Assembly (NCBI RefSeq): GCF_030272615.1
Contig: NC_081406.1
Span: forward strand, 190,893,891-190,957,890
DNA: 64,000 nucleotides
Source of the DNA: Cryptomeria japonica
Taxonomy: Eukaryota > Streptophyta > Pinopsida > Cupressales > Cupressaceae
Reading direction: 5' to 3'
The notes below the pieces were generated by a model. That model had not been told where the DNA came from. It worked only from the letters and a program-made list of their open reading frames with translations, and made no database searches. Made by a program: the position numbers and the translations under genes. Shown piece by piece: positions 25,454 to 34,914 of the stretch. Position 1 is the stretch's first letter; each line of letters begins with the position of its first letter.

Positions 25454-25472
25454 GGATCACACTCTGTGATCC
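25454..25472. repeat. Perfect hairpin GGATCACA-CTC-TGTGATCC
   Basis: Eight-base inverted repeat with a three-base loop, set between AACGTTTC and ATCATCAAGATGAT. It lies at the edge of the A-rich and microsatellite tract that follows. It could be the terminal structure of a transposon. Confidence 0.6.
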
Positions 25473-25889
25473 ATCATCAAGATGATACAGAGCATAAGGA
25501 GATAAAAATGGTTTGATTGCAAACCCAAGCCAAATAAAAAGAAAGGGGAAGGGTGGAGGTAGAAGGTGCACGAAATACAAGGCTAAGACTAGAGGAGACA
25601 ATTGACCTACAAGAAGAACTATTATAGAATAAACCAAATAAAAGAAAAAAAGAAAGAAAGAAATAATATAAACACACACATATACACACATACGCACACT
25701 CAAAACACATAAATATATATAAATTAGAACTCAATAAAAATAATAAAATAAATTAATAAAACTAAGAGAAAGATAAAAAGAAAGAACAAAAATAAACACA
25801 AGAAAATTACACAAGACATGAATGAAATGAAAAACTTAGAAAAAAGATAGAAAAATAAAGAGCCTAAATAGAAAAACAAAGAAACAATT

Positions 25890-26140
25890 AAATAATATAT
25901 AATATATACATAAATGCACACACACAAATGTATATATATGTATGTATATACATAAATGTACACACACACATATGTATATGTATATACATATACATACATA
26001 CATACATGCATACATACACATACATACATACACATATACATACATATATACACATATATATACATATATGTATATATACACACGTGTACACACACACACA
26101 TATGTATGTATGTATGGTGGTATATATACATAAATACATA
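25890..26140. repeat. CATA/CACA microsatellite block
   Basis: Tandem tatatacata, acacaca and atgtatgtat runs. As in the block at 10709, translations on both strands are low-complexity Tyr/Ile/His/Cys strings and do not represent genes. Confidence 0.92.
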
Positions 26141-26390
26141 TAATAAAAGCATGAAGTGGATACCCAATAACAAGAGAAGACAATCAATATTATAAACACA
26201 CCTAAAGCAACACAAAATACAAAAAAGGAGGAAAGCGCAAAACTAAATGAGACTAAGAATCAATAACAAATTGTAGCCATTGTTGGAGCTAGATGTGGAG
26301 CTTACACCTCACAAATTTAGCACGGTCTCCCTCTTTCAACCCCCTAAAAGAGTTTCAACATAATGTTTGTTAGGGTGATCTTACCTTAAA

Positions 26391-26642
26391 TTGGCGTTTG
26401 AGGCCATTACGAATGCTCTAGGTCATTTCCTAAGGGTCGACTCTACTTCTTCAAACTTCATGCACACCTCATTCACACATATCCTAGTGGATGTTAATCT
26501 CTTGAAGGCTCTACCTGGTGAGGATATATTATATGTGACTTATTGGCCTTGGTGTCAATCTCTAGATTATGAGGTCATCCCCTTCTACTATAGACATTGT
26601 TTTGCCACTAAGAATTTAGCTTCAAATTCATTTACTTGGTGA
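26391..26642 (+). pseudogene. LINE ORF1 / DUF4283-zinc-knuckle-like relic
   Basis: The translation runs FEAITNALGHFLRVDSTS, then ILVDVNLLKALP, SLDYEVIPFYYRHCFATKNLASNSF. This matches the layout of plant DUF4283-type proteins found in LINE ORF1s: an A(I)xxxLGxFxxVD segment, a valine-rich strand, then DYExxPFxCRxCxxxGHxxxxC. The first knuckle Cys is Tyr, the Gly is Lys/Asn-shifted and the last Cys is Ser, so zinc binding is lost. The frame begins without ATG. Upstream words (RVILP before LKLAFEAI) appear in another frame, suggesting a frameshift. A plain description is an old degenerated fragment. Confidence 0.5.
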
Positions 26643-27199
26643 CAAGCTACCCTTTCTTACTATCTTACTATATTTCAAGAGAATTTGATCACTGATGTAG
26701 GAGAGTAAAATCCACAGTTGACTCTAGCAAATGTCCATTTTGGGCCCATATATACTCTTATGGCTCCATTAGTTGAATTCCACTCAACTCATGAAATGAT
26801 TGCTCAACTACTTATTGCCATTATTCCTATTCTACCTTGAATTTTGATGTAGCTACCTACTTCTAATATGATTGTTTGTTGTTCAACATCTCATCACTAA
26901 TCTTCTAGGTGTGTAGAGACCGTGGATGAGCCCTCTAAAGGGGAATCCCCTCCACCCCTTCTTCTAGGATTAGGGGATTATAAGATAATAGTCTATAGAA
27001 GTTATTCAAAGGCAGAAAAAAGTTATTCATAAGGATATCTCCTAATCATAAACCTATACATAATCTCATCATTTCGAATGATGAATTAACATTTTAAACA
27101 ATAGTTAGAAAATGAAGATTCTTTTGCCCTTTAATCCCATACACATTGATTCACCACTTGCAAATTATGACGTGTTTATGAGCCATGACAAGGCCAGGC
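26643..27199. other. Sequence between the LINE-like relic and the C4H-flank duplicate
   Basis: Possible continuation of the relic up to about 26900, with weakly coding-like text but stops in every frame. Beyond that it is featureless AT-rich sequence. Confidence 0.4.
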
Positions 27200-27430
27200 T
27201 TCACCCACATCATAAGTCAAACATTTAAATCTTATTTCAATATGATGTGGGCATTTGTTCCCATGTTCTGCACACAGAAGGGAAGAGAAAGTGTATCCAA
27301 TGTAACAAATAACTCTCTTGCAAATTAACTCAAGTTTGGTGGTTGGATAAAAGGGGAGAATATTTATAGGGAGAACAATGAGTATTGGTGGGAGTCAACG
27401 TTGACTGGATAGTTTTCCTCTAAACAAATA
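27200..27430 (-). pseudogene. Hollow duplicate of the C4H locus: 3' flank joined to promoter
   Basis: Bases 27200-27245 match the C4H 3' flank at 28449-28500 (shared core GTCAAACATTTAAATCTT). Bases 27302-27425 match the C4H 5'UTR and promoter at 30673-30828. The shared promoter words, in order, are TAACAAA, CTCT, AACTCA, GGTxGGATA, the TATTTATAGG TATA box and the 12-base palindrome with its flank (AGTCAACGTTGACTGGAT). In the intact locus these blocks are about 2.2 kb apart, while here only about 55 bp separate them. The coding region and intron are gone. I infer a tandem duplicate whose transcription unit was deleted. Confidence 0.75.
27361..27368 (-). promoter_or_regulatory. TATA box of the orphan C4H-like promoter
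   Basis: TATAAATA on the minus strand, in the same context as the C4H TATA box at 30739-30746. The WRKY-type palindrome GTCAACGTTGAC lies 26 bases further upstream (27394-27405). Confidence 0.55.
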
Positions 27431-28273
27431 TTTTTACTCTTATCATTTTTAATCATGCAAATATTTAATAGTTTAACTATTAATTAGTGGAATATTAGGC
27501 TATACTTTAAATTATTAGGCTATACCTCGAAGATGTGATTCTATATTGTTTATTACACATGACGTATGCATTGTCATTTTCATTTTTCTTTCCAACATTT
27601 GAAAAACGTCCAATCCACTTGTCATTAAAGGCACATATTCTATTTTATTGGTAAGCCTTTTTCATTGTCCTCAATGTGAAAAGAATTTGTTTGCTACTTG
27701 AACCCCTTGAGATTATCATTGGATGTTAATAATATTGTCCATGTGCTTATGATCTCCAGTTTAATATAAATGGATATTAATGGATAATTCATGTTGTGAT
27801 TTGATTTATAATAGATTTATAATAGATTTATTATGATCTATTCTTTTTTATTATGAAAATATTTAATGGTGTTATAGAAGGATGCATAATACATATGATT
27901 AGAATAGGATTCTAGGAAATCATGGTCAAATCTTATAACTAAAGTGAATGTTTCTAAATAATCTACTCAATGTGTTTGTTTGAATCTCTTAGAAACTAGT
28001 TTTTCCTTGTACCATTTCAAAAAAATATCAACAAAATATTTTATCTTATAAATCTATTTTGACACCAATAATCTATTTATATTTTTGAAAGCTCCATTAT
28101 TTCTCATGTGCTATTTTAATCAATTGCTTCCCTCTCTTCATTTATATCATCAATCCATACTTATTATTTCACTACTTCATACCTAGAGGATTCAATTTGA
28201 ATTTTGACTAAGAAAAGCAATATTAAAATCTTTGTTCATATTAGTATTCTATTTTAACTTAAAACTTTGTTAT
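27431..28273. other. AT-rich sequence downstream of C4H
   Basis: No gene seen. It contains short local repeats (for example 'ttataatagattta' twice near 27805-27830). Confidence 0.5.
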
Positions 28274-28381
28274 GCATTTACAATAACGTTAGTAAAACTA
28301 TGAATTACGGATATTCACTCCGAGAATGCATTTACAATAATGTTAGCAAAACAATGGTTCATGGATATTCGCTCCGAGATT
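28274..28381. repeat. 54-bp tandem duplication downstream of C4H
   Basis: Two adjacent 54-base units (28274-28327 and 28328-28381) share GCATTTACAATAA, GTTAG, AAAAC and GGATATTC-CTCCGAGA. About 10 positions differ. They lie about 310 bp beyond the C4H stop codon. Confidence 0.85.
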
Positions 28382-28690
28382 GTTCTATTTTAATTATAAT
28401 ATGTTGAACGAGAATATGAGTTAGATATTTGGTTAAAAGATTGTTCCATTCACCCATATCGCAAGCCAGTCAAACATTTAAATCTTGTTTAACAATTATG
28501 CTCGCTACTAAAAAATCTTCTTAATTTACTAAGCAAAATACATAAGGTAGGCAATTGTTTCCAAGATCCGAAGGCAGAAATGGCCTATAAGTGATCTATG
28601 TCTAGAAGTAGAGGATATCATGCAACAGGGTCTGTAACAGACGATCACAATGCACTAATAATTTGGGAAGGATGAGAAAGAGAAGGAGAT

Positions 28691-30658
28691 TCAAAGAGGG
28701 TGGAAGCGTACGGTGGAGTGGCGGGCAATCTGGAGACTGAACTGCCCTCCTCTTTCACTCACATCGATCTTCTGCTCACGTGGCGGCGGAAGCATTTCGA
28801 AGTTGTTCAATAATCTCCCAATTACCAGACCCAGCAGAGGCAGGGCAAGAATGATGCCCGGGCAGCTCCGCCTCCCCATTCCGAAGGGCAGAAAACGGAA
28901 GTCCACTTTCCCTCCCACCGCCGCCTCGGTCTCCTCCTCCTCTTCCATAAATCTCTCCGGCCTGAACTCCGAAGGATTCCGCCACCACTCTGGATTATTA
29001 GACAACCACCAAGCGTTCACCACCACCTTGCTCTCCTGAGGAATTCGAAAGCCATCAATGGAGGCCTCCTCCAAGTTCATGTGTGGAACGAGCAGGGGAA
29101 TGGGTGTGTGCAACCTCAGCGTCTCTTTCACCACCGCCTGCAAATACGGCAGCTTCTCAACGTCCTCCTCCTTTACCTCCTCCCCTTTCCCAACAACTCT
29201 CTCCAATTCACTTCTCACCTTGGCTTGCACTTGAGGATGATTCACCAGCTCCGCAAGAGCCCACTCCATCGACCACAGTGTCGTCTCTATGGCCGCCAAG
29301 TTTATGTTCTCCACGATGTAGAGCACGTTTTGCTCGTTGATTTCGCCCTTGCTCTCTGCTTCCAGTATGTGGTCTATGGCACACTTTTTCACCTGCTCAT
29401 CGCCCTTCCCTTTCGCCAAAATCTTCCTGCATCCATCCCCATCACAACTACATTAATATCATCAAATAAAATACTATGCAGATGATGCTTCTCATTAGAT
29501 CTTCAACACACTACTTTAATATCACTTTTTATGTGGTTTAAGAATAGCCGATCTGGAACAGGGGAAATAGTTTAAATGGTTGGTCTCTACATGAACAGTA
29601 GACGTGTTGACTTTAACCTATAGACTGCAAACTAGATTGGTAAGGACAGTTTTGTCAATTTCCTAATTTTATTAAGCAAAATGTTTGATAAATTCATATT
29701 TAAGTTAGAAAGCGGCAAATTTTGGCTTATATGTAATAATATTTTCAATGATGGGACAAAGATAATCAAATACCGCCCCTGAATGTCAAATAAATGCATT
29801 ACAAGCAGTCTCCAGGGCTTACCTTCGTTCTTGGATGAAGTGATCGTTGAAAAAAGCAAGCCTCCTGCTCTGAAGGTCCCTGCACTTGTTCAAATACCCT
29901 CTCAAAAACGGCCTCAATATGGGGATGAAGTCCCCGTAATTGTACTCAAAACTCTGTGCCAGTCGGCTTCTCTCAGCATTAAAAGCAGTGGCCTGAATGA
30001 ACAACGGGTCCCCCTGAGACTCAAACCCGCGATCAAACATCATCCTGTACAAAATATTATAAAGCATGAGTTGAAGCCTTTTGCTAATAACTATACCACT
30101 CTGTAAGGCCACTTTATTTGATCGGACGTCTTCAACGACTTTCTGAATCTCCTCCTCCCATCCTCCTCTGTAGTGTTGGACAACTTTCTGAGTAAAGAAG
30201 GGAAGAGTCATAATCCTTCTCATCTTTCGCCAGTGTTCACCATAGACGGTGAACACCATGTCTTGCCCATTGCCCGTGAATATATCAAACACCAGGTTGT
30301 TTTTCCTAGACCCGAATTCGACACCCTGAGTATGAAGAACTTGTTTTGCAAGCTCGGGACTCGACACCACCACCAAATTTCTGCAGCCCAATCTCAGCAT
30401 GAAAACGTCCCCATACTTCTTGGCCATCTTCGCAAGATTTCTGTGATTCAGATCGTTGCCCACTTGCAGCCAACTGCCAAATATAGGCAAAGACAGCGGC
30501 CCAGGAGGCAGCTTGGAGCGTTTCTTCACAAATGTAGCCATCACTAACAATGTCACAAATAGAACTGCTCCCATTTCCAGGGGATACCACTCGGGCTGCT
30601 TCAAGAAATCTTGGATTGAAGACAAAGAGAGAAAATTCTGGCCAAGCAATGAAGCCAT
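28691..30658 (-). CDS. C4H: trans-Cinnamate 4-hydroxylase (cytochrome P450 CYP73A), two exons
   Basis: Converts trans-cinnamate to p-coumarate with NADPH-P450 reductase at the ER membrane, the second step of the phenylpropanoid/lignin pathway. Exon 1 is 30658-29823 and exon 2 is 29426-28691 (stop TGA 28693-28691); the intron is GT-AG, phase 2. Spliced length is about 523 residues against about 505 for the common form; the extra lies at the N-terminus. Features in order: membrane anchor about residues 29-44, KKRSK, PPGP hinge 51-54, [21 protein letters not shown], I-helix AAIETT 323-328, ExxR ETLR 380-383, PERF 435-438, heme loop [10 protein letters not shown] with Cys about 467. The ATG at 30658 is chosen because it is the first in-frame ATG (the frame's upstream start at 30709 is GTG), has A at -3 and G at +4, and lies about 80 bases below the TATA box. 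No disruption is seen; it is probably functional. Confidence 0.95.
29427..29822 (-). other. Single intron of C4H (396 bp)
   Basis: The donor GTAAGC follows exon 1 CGAAG, and the acceptor is TGCAG before GAAGATT. Splicing restores [12 protein letters not shown]. The site corresponds to the first intron of angiosperm C4H genes (after about codon 260 of the short form, phase 2). The second intron usual in many angiosperm C4H genes is absent: exon 2 reads through to the stop. Confidence 0.9.
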
Positions 30659-30738
30659 TCTCGCTTTGGAGGCTAATAACAAACAATTGACTCTTACAAA
30701 GCAACTCACCTTGCTGGTCGGATAGAGGGGCGTTTACC

Positions 30739-30746
30739 TATTTATA
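30739..30746 (-). promoter_or_regulatory. C4H TATA box
   Basis: TATAAATA on the minus strand, 81 bases before the ATG. Expected transcription start is about 30710, giving a 5'UTR near 50 nt. It is conserved in the hollow duplicate. Confidence 0.75.
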
Positions 30747-30796
30747 GGAAGTCATCTCCCTAACTCCGCGTAGAAGAAAAGTGGTCGTTGGTAGCA

Positions 30797-30808
30797 GTCA
30801 ACGTTGAC
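30797..30808. promoter_or_regulatory. Palindromic double W-box GTCAACGTTGAC upstream of C4H
   Basis: The perfect 12-base palindrome contains two convergent TTGAC cores, extended to AGTCAA and TTGACT. TTGAC[C/T] is the WRKY-factor W-box. It lies 51 bases upstream of the TATA box and is conserved with its GGATGGTTTTCC flank at 27394-27405. Pathogen- or stress-responsive control is plausible but inferred. Confidence 0.6.
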
Positions 30809-30829
30809 TGGATGGTTTTCCTTTCAAAC

Positions 30830-31039
30830 AAAGTGGGCAGACGAGGAAAACAGTAGTATCCTTTCGACCAATGTTATAGTGGAGGAAAACAGGTGAAACA
30901 CGTACTGCTGTTTTAGGCTCAAATCAGTGGATTCGGAGTCTTTAACTTGTTAATCTCTCTAAAATAATTTAGTTTTCCTCTGTTCAACGTGGGTCGTTGC
31001 AAGGAGGGACAATGTGTGGGCTCTACTCCAAATCTGTCC
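30830..31039. other. Distal C4H upstream region and junction with copia C4
   Basis: About 200 bp without coding sequence between the conserved promoter block and the truncated retrotransposon. The break point of the retroelement falls somewhere near 31010-31045. The duplicate at 27430 does not extend this far. Confidence 0.5.
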
Positions 31040-32320
31040 TATTTCTTGCCTATGATGCACACAAAAACTACCAGGTATATCAGATGGATGTTAAATGTGC
31101 ATTTCTGAATGGAGATCTTAAGGAGGAAGTCTATATTGAGAAACTTGATGGATTTTCTTTATCAGAGGACAAGGACATGGTATGCAGATTGAAGAAAGCT
31201 TTATATGGATTAAAACAAGCCCCTAGAGCATGGTATGCTAGATTAGATAATTATCTTTCAAAGCTCAGTTTTAGCAAAGGTAATGCTGATAGTAACTTAT
31301 ATTATAAGATTGAGCATGATGACATACTAATCATTGAAGTCTTTGTTGATCATATCATTTTTGGAGGAGAAGAAAATTTATGCATGAAATTTGTTGATGA
31401 TATGAAGAATGAATTTGAAATGTCTATGATTGGAGAGATGAATTTTTTTTTAGGTTTGCGGATCACATAGATTGATAAAGGTATTTTCATTTGTCAAACT
31501 AAGTATGTGAAGGAATTGTTAAAGAAATTTGTTCTTGAAAATTCAAAACTTGTTGGTACTCCCATGATAACCGATTGCAAATTCACTAAGGAAGATAAAT
31601 CCCCTAGAGTGAATCCAAGTAGATACAAATCAATGATTGGTGGATTGATGTACTTAACTCAGACCAGACCTGATATAATGAATGTTGTCTGCATTGCTTC
31701 TAGATTTTAGTCTGATCCGAGAGGAAGTCATGATATTGTTGTAATAATAATATTCAGATATTTGGTAGGAACAACAAAGTATGGGTTATGGTATCCAAAG
31801 GATGATGATTTCAGATTATGTGCCTATACAGACTCAGATTGGGTAGGTGATGTTGATGATAGGAATAGCACTACAAGTGATGCATTCTTTCTTGGGAATA
31901 AATTGGTCTCATGGCTTAGCAAGAAACAATCATGCACTTCACTATCTATTGCTGAAGTTGAATAAGTAATTGTTGCAACTAATTGTACACTCAAATTTTA
32001 TGGATGAAGCAGATGTTGAAGGATATAAGGGTAAGTTATGATGAGCCTATTGTTATTCACTGTGATAATACTGTTGCTATTGATATGTCAAATAATCTGG
32101 TATTTCATTCCAAGTCAAAACACATTTCTATAAGGTATAATTTCTTGAAGGAAAAGGTTGAAGCAAAGGAAGTCAGATTGGTTTGTGTGCCTACTAAGGA
32201 ATAGATTGTAGTCGTTCTAACTAAACCATTGCCTAAAGATACCTCTCAATATCTCAGAGATTAGTTGGGGGTCACCACCCCTCCGACAGAGACTTAGAGA
32301 TGCAAGGATGCATCAATCCG
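31040..32320 (+). pseudogene. 5'-truncated copia C4: reverse transcriptase-RNase H relic
   Basis: The homology starts abruptly inside the RT domain ([19 protein letters not shown], then [15 protein letters not shown]). It continues with [16 protein letters not shown], the catalytic [10 protein letters not shown] (His replaces the second Asp of VDD), LVGTPMITDCKF, and RNase H TDSDWVGDVDDR. The end is CDNTVAIDMSNN and HSKSKHISIRYNFLKEKV. Stops are TAG at 31468, TAG at 31708, TAA at 31963 and TAG at 32202. Gag, protease, integrase and 5' LTR are all missing. The truncation point lies about 300 bp upstream of the C4H TATA box. Confidence 0.88.
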
Positions 32321-32591
32321 GTGAGCTTACTAGACATATATTCTGATCCGAGTTGATGGGATGATGTTGCTGCTCAGGGGGAGTAGTCAACTACCTAGTT
32401 TAGTATTTTGGTTTAGCATCAGCCCTTTGTCATTGATGTCAAAGGGGGAGATAGTATTCATGTAAAAAACTGATAATCTTTGGGGGAGAGATATTTTGTT
32501 GGTTTTTTATTCTTTGGGGACATTGTTGGCATTCCTTTGCACTTGGATGTTTTTCACATTCAATGTTTCCATCAATGTCAAAGGGGGAGAT
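32321..32591 (+). other. C4 3' spacer and polypurine tract
   Basis: Contains two similar phrases ending in TCAAAGGGGGAGAT (about 32435-32451 and 32578-32591). The second directly precedes the LTR and is the likely polypurine primer; the first is a duplicate. Confidence 0.65.
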
Positions 32592-33762
32592 TGTTGGCAA
32601 TAGTGACTAAGTGTTGTCATTGATGTCAACACTATATCCCGGTTGGATATGGTTCTTTCCTGGTTGGACTTGGTTTTGGTTGATTCTGATCTAGTATAAT
32701 CACATCCTTGGATTCAGTTTTGGATGGTTATTCAGAATGGTTACATGCTTGTCATATTTAGTTGGTTCATTATTTGGTGCTCCGGAAGCTATCATTTATG
32801 TTCCCGGTTGATATTCTTGGTATCAGTTAGCTTTACCAGTTGGCGATATTTGATGATTTGGTTAAGTGATTTTGGTTCGGCTTACTGTATTAGTTCCTAA
32901 CGTGTTGAAGGTGCTTCTTGATCTTGTCCTAATTATTTGGTGGCTTCGCATTGGTTGGCATGATGATTTGGTGGTCCTATTTGGATCCAGTTGATTATTC
33001 TGTGTTATTTCATTGAGGGTTTCTACCAGTTGGTGAAATGTGTTGGAGATTGATCTTAACGTGATTTCTGATGGATATAATTGTTTGGGAATTTGAATTA
33101 TTTCCATTCTATGTAATGTAAATCATAATATTGGGCTGAAGGTATCGTGTGATGTAATTTTTGTAATTCTAGGTTTATGGGTTTAGGGTCTAGCTGACCT
33201 TGTTATCAAGGTTGATGATCTGTATTTATAGGTGACTTATTTATGTAATTTGGTATGGTATGGTTATGTCTTCATTATCAAAGAGAGGTTTATGTGCAAA
33301 CAAGGTTAGATAATTCAGTGAAGACTGTCAAGGATTTGGTGTTGCAGGGAGGACATCAGTGCTTAACTGGAATTGTATCAAGCATTAGGAGATGCTACTT
33401 TTATAGTTCATTTTCTCTGGATTGTAGTCCAATGTTTATGTAAGTCAGTGAGACTTCTTTTTTGTGATGAGCAGTTAGCTCTAGGTGGTTGGCCTGATTG
33501 CAAGTGCAATCCCCATTGTAATTATTTCACATACTACTATAGAAGTATTATCTAACTGTTGGTAGGGTTTCCCACCATGGTTTTTCCCTTTACTGGGTTT
33601 TCCATGTCAAAAATATTAGTGTTGTGTGATATGTGCTTTCATGTTTTATCTTTCACCGTGTTGTTCTTATCTTGCTTCGGTAAAAGGTTTATAATTTGCT
33701 CTAAATGTTAAACTTGTGGAAAACTAATCCCCCCCTCTCAGTTTTCCTTGGGTATCAAAACA
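32592..33762 (+). repeat. 3' LTR of copia C4 (1171 bp)
   Basis: Begins TGTTGGCAATAGTG after the purine tract and ends GGTATCAAAACA. It holds the conserved copia LTR block CCCACCATGGTTTTTCCC (about 33570) and the C-rich TAATCCCCCCCTCTCA block (about 33725). The 5' LTR is missing, so no TSD can be tested; the right flank is TTCTA. Confidence 0.82.
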
Positions 33763-34914
33763 TTCTAGCATAATCTAGGTATACCATATAAGTGTATGGT
33801 CTTTGACTAATCCATATATAGTCCAATAATATAGGTATACCTCCAAAAAATCATGATTAAAATATTTGAATGTGTTCACCATGATACAACTGAATACTGT
33901 TAGTGCATTCTTGAGATCGAAAGATATTATTGTATACATGAATGAACCCCATTCTATAAAAAAGTGGTCTTAGGTTGATCTTCTTCTCTTATATGAACTT
34001 GATGATATCTAGAAAATTCATTAGTGAATGAGTAGATTTTTCTTCTAGCAATTGATTCAACGATTTCCTCATTAAAAGGTGTGGGGAAGGGATCATGTAA
34101 GAAAACTTTATTTAATTTGCAAAAATTGACAAACACTCGAATGTCTCATTTTTAAAATTTTGTATCACCATTGGGCTTATCCACTTAGAATCATCCACCA
34201 GTTTGATTATTTGTGCAACCAACATTTTATCTAACTCAATATTTACTCTCTATTTCATGTTGTGATTTAGGCGATCTATGGTCATTTTTGAATTGGTTTG
34301 GAACCTTCTTTTAGGTATATTTTCAATGTCATGATTTCCTCCTTGATGCCCTTCATGTCAATAAATGTTTGAGGAAATAGTTCTTTTTATTCTATAAGGA
34401 GTTCTATAATGGTCCCCACAATAGCCTCATTTGGGTAGTAATCTCCAATCTTTTCCATTTTTGGCTATTTGATGTATCAATATTTTCCTCTCAAAGTTTG
34501 ATAGGTTGGTTGTGGCAATGTATTTCAAAATTATTCTGGAGTTTGACTTCTCATTCTCCTTCTTTTACTTCAATGTTGATCTTGGGATCTACTTCTTCTT
34601 CATCCATATAAACTGTATAACATTGGTTTTGTACTAGTTGTTCATGTTTGTCTATCCATTTTGACTAGTTTCCATATGTGTTCACTTCAGAGTGGTGGGT
34701 TGGGTTCCTGAGACATATTTTCTAGAAGTAATAAGAATATGATATCCTTGATCCTAAATAGGGCCTCATTAGTATCTTGGAAAGAGAATGTATGATTAAA
34801 ATTTGTGCAAACTATATCCCAATCCTTAGTTTTTGATCTTCTTTCTTCATTAATGTACCAGGTTTGTACCATTGGTGTTAGGATACAAATAAAGAGTTGT
34901 TTGTATAGGCAATG
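33763..34914 (-). pseudogene. Ty3/gypsy fragment (minus strand) with reverse transcriptase
   Basis: The minus-strand frame 33954-34136 reads VNFCKLNKVFLHDPFPTPF, then YSFTNEFSRYHQVHIREEDQPKTTF. This matches the Ty3/gypsy RT segment with FRKLN, the DPFP turn and FSGYHQ (Gly replaced by Arg). At 34687-34923 another minus frame contains WYINEERRSKTKDWD and NEALFRIKDIIF, which resembles a gypsy Gag segment. The distance between the two is too short for an intact gag-to-RT order, so deletions are likely. The piece is separated from 42457-43984 by copia C3 and matches it as host sequence. Confidence 0.7.

Noticed and set aside
25724-26215. A 163-codon minus-strand frame and its neighbours
   Set aside because: They run through the CA/TA microsatellite and a T-rich tract. 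The composition is low-complexity and the plus strand is equally open.
30659-30709. Upstream extension of the C4H protein (start at 30709)
   Set aside because: The codon at 30709 is GTG, not ATG. It lies about at the expected transcription start, and the first in-frame ATG is at 30658 with a good context.
28713-30725. Plus-strand and off-frame open frames over the C4H exons
   Set aside because: They are shadows of the GC-richer C4H coding sequence on the other strand.
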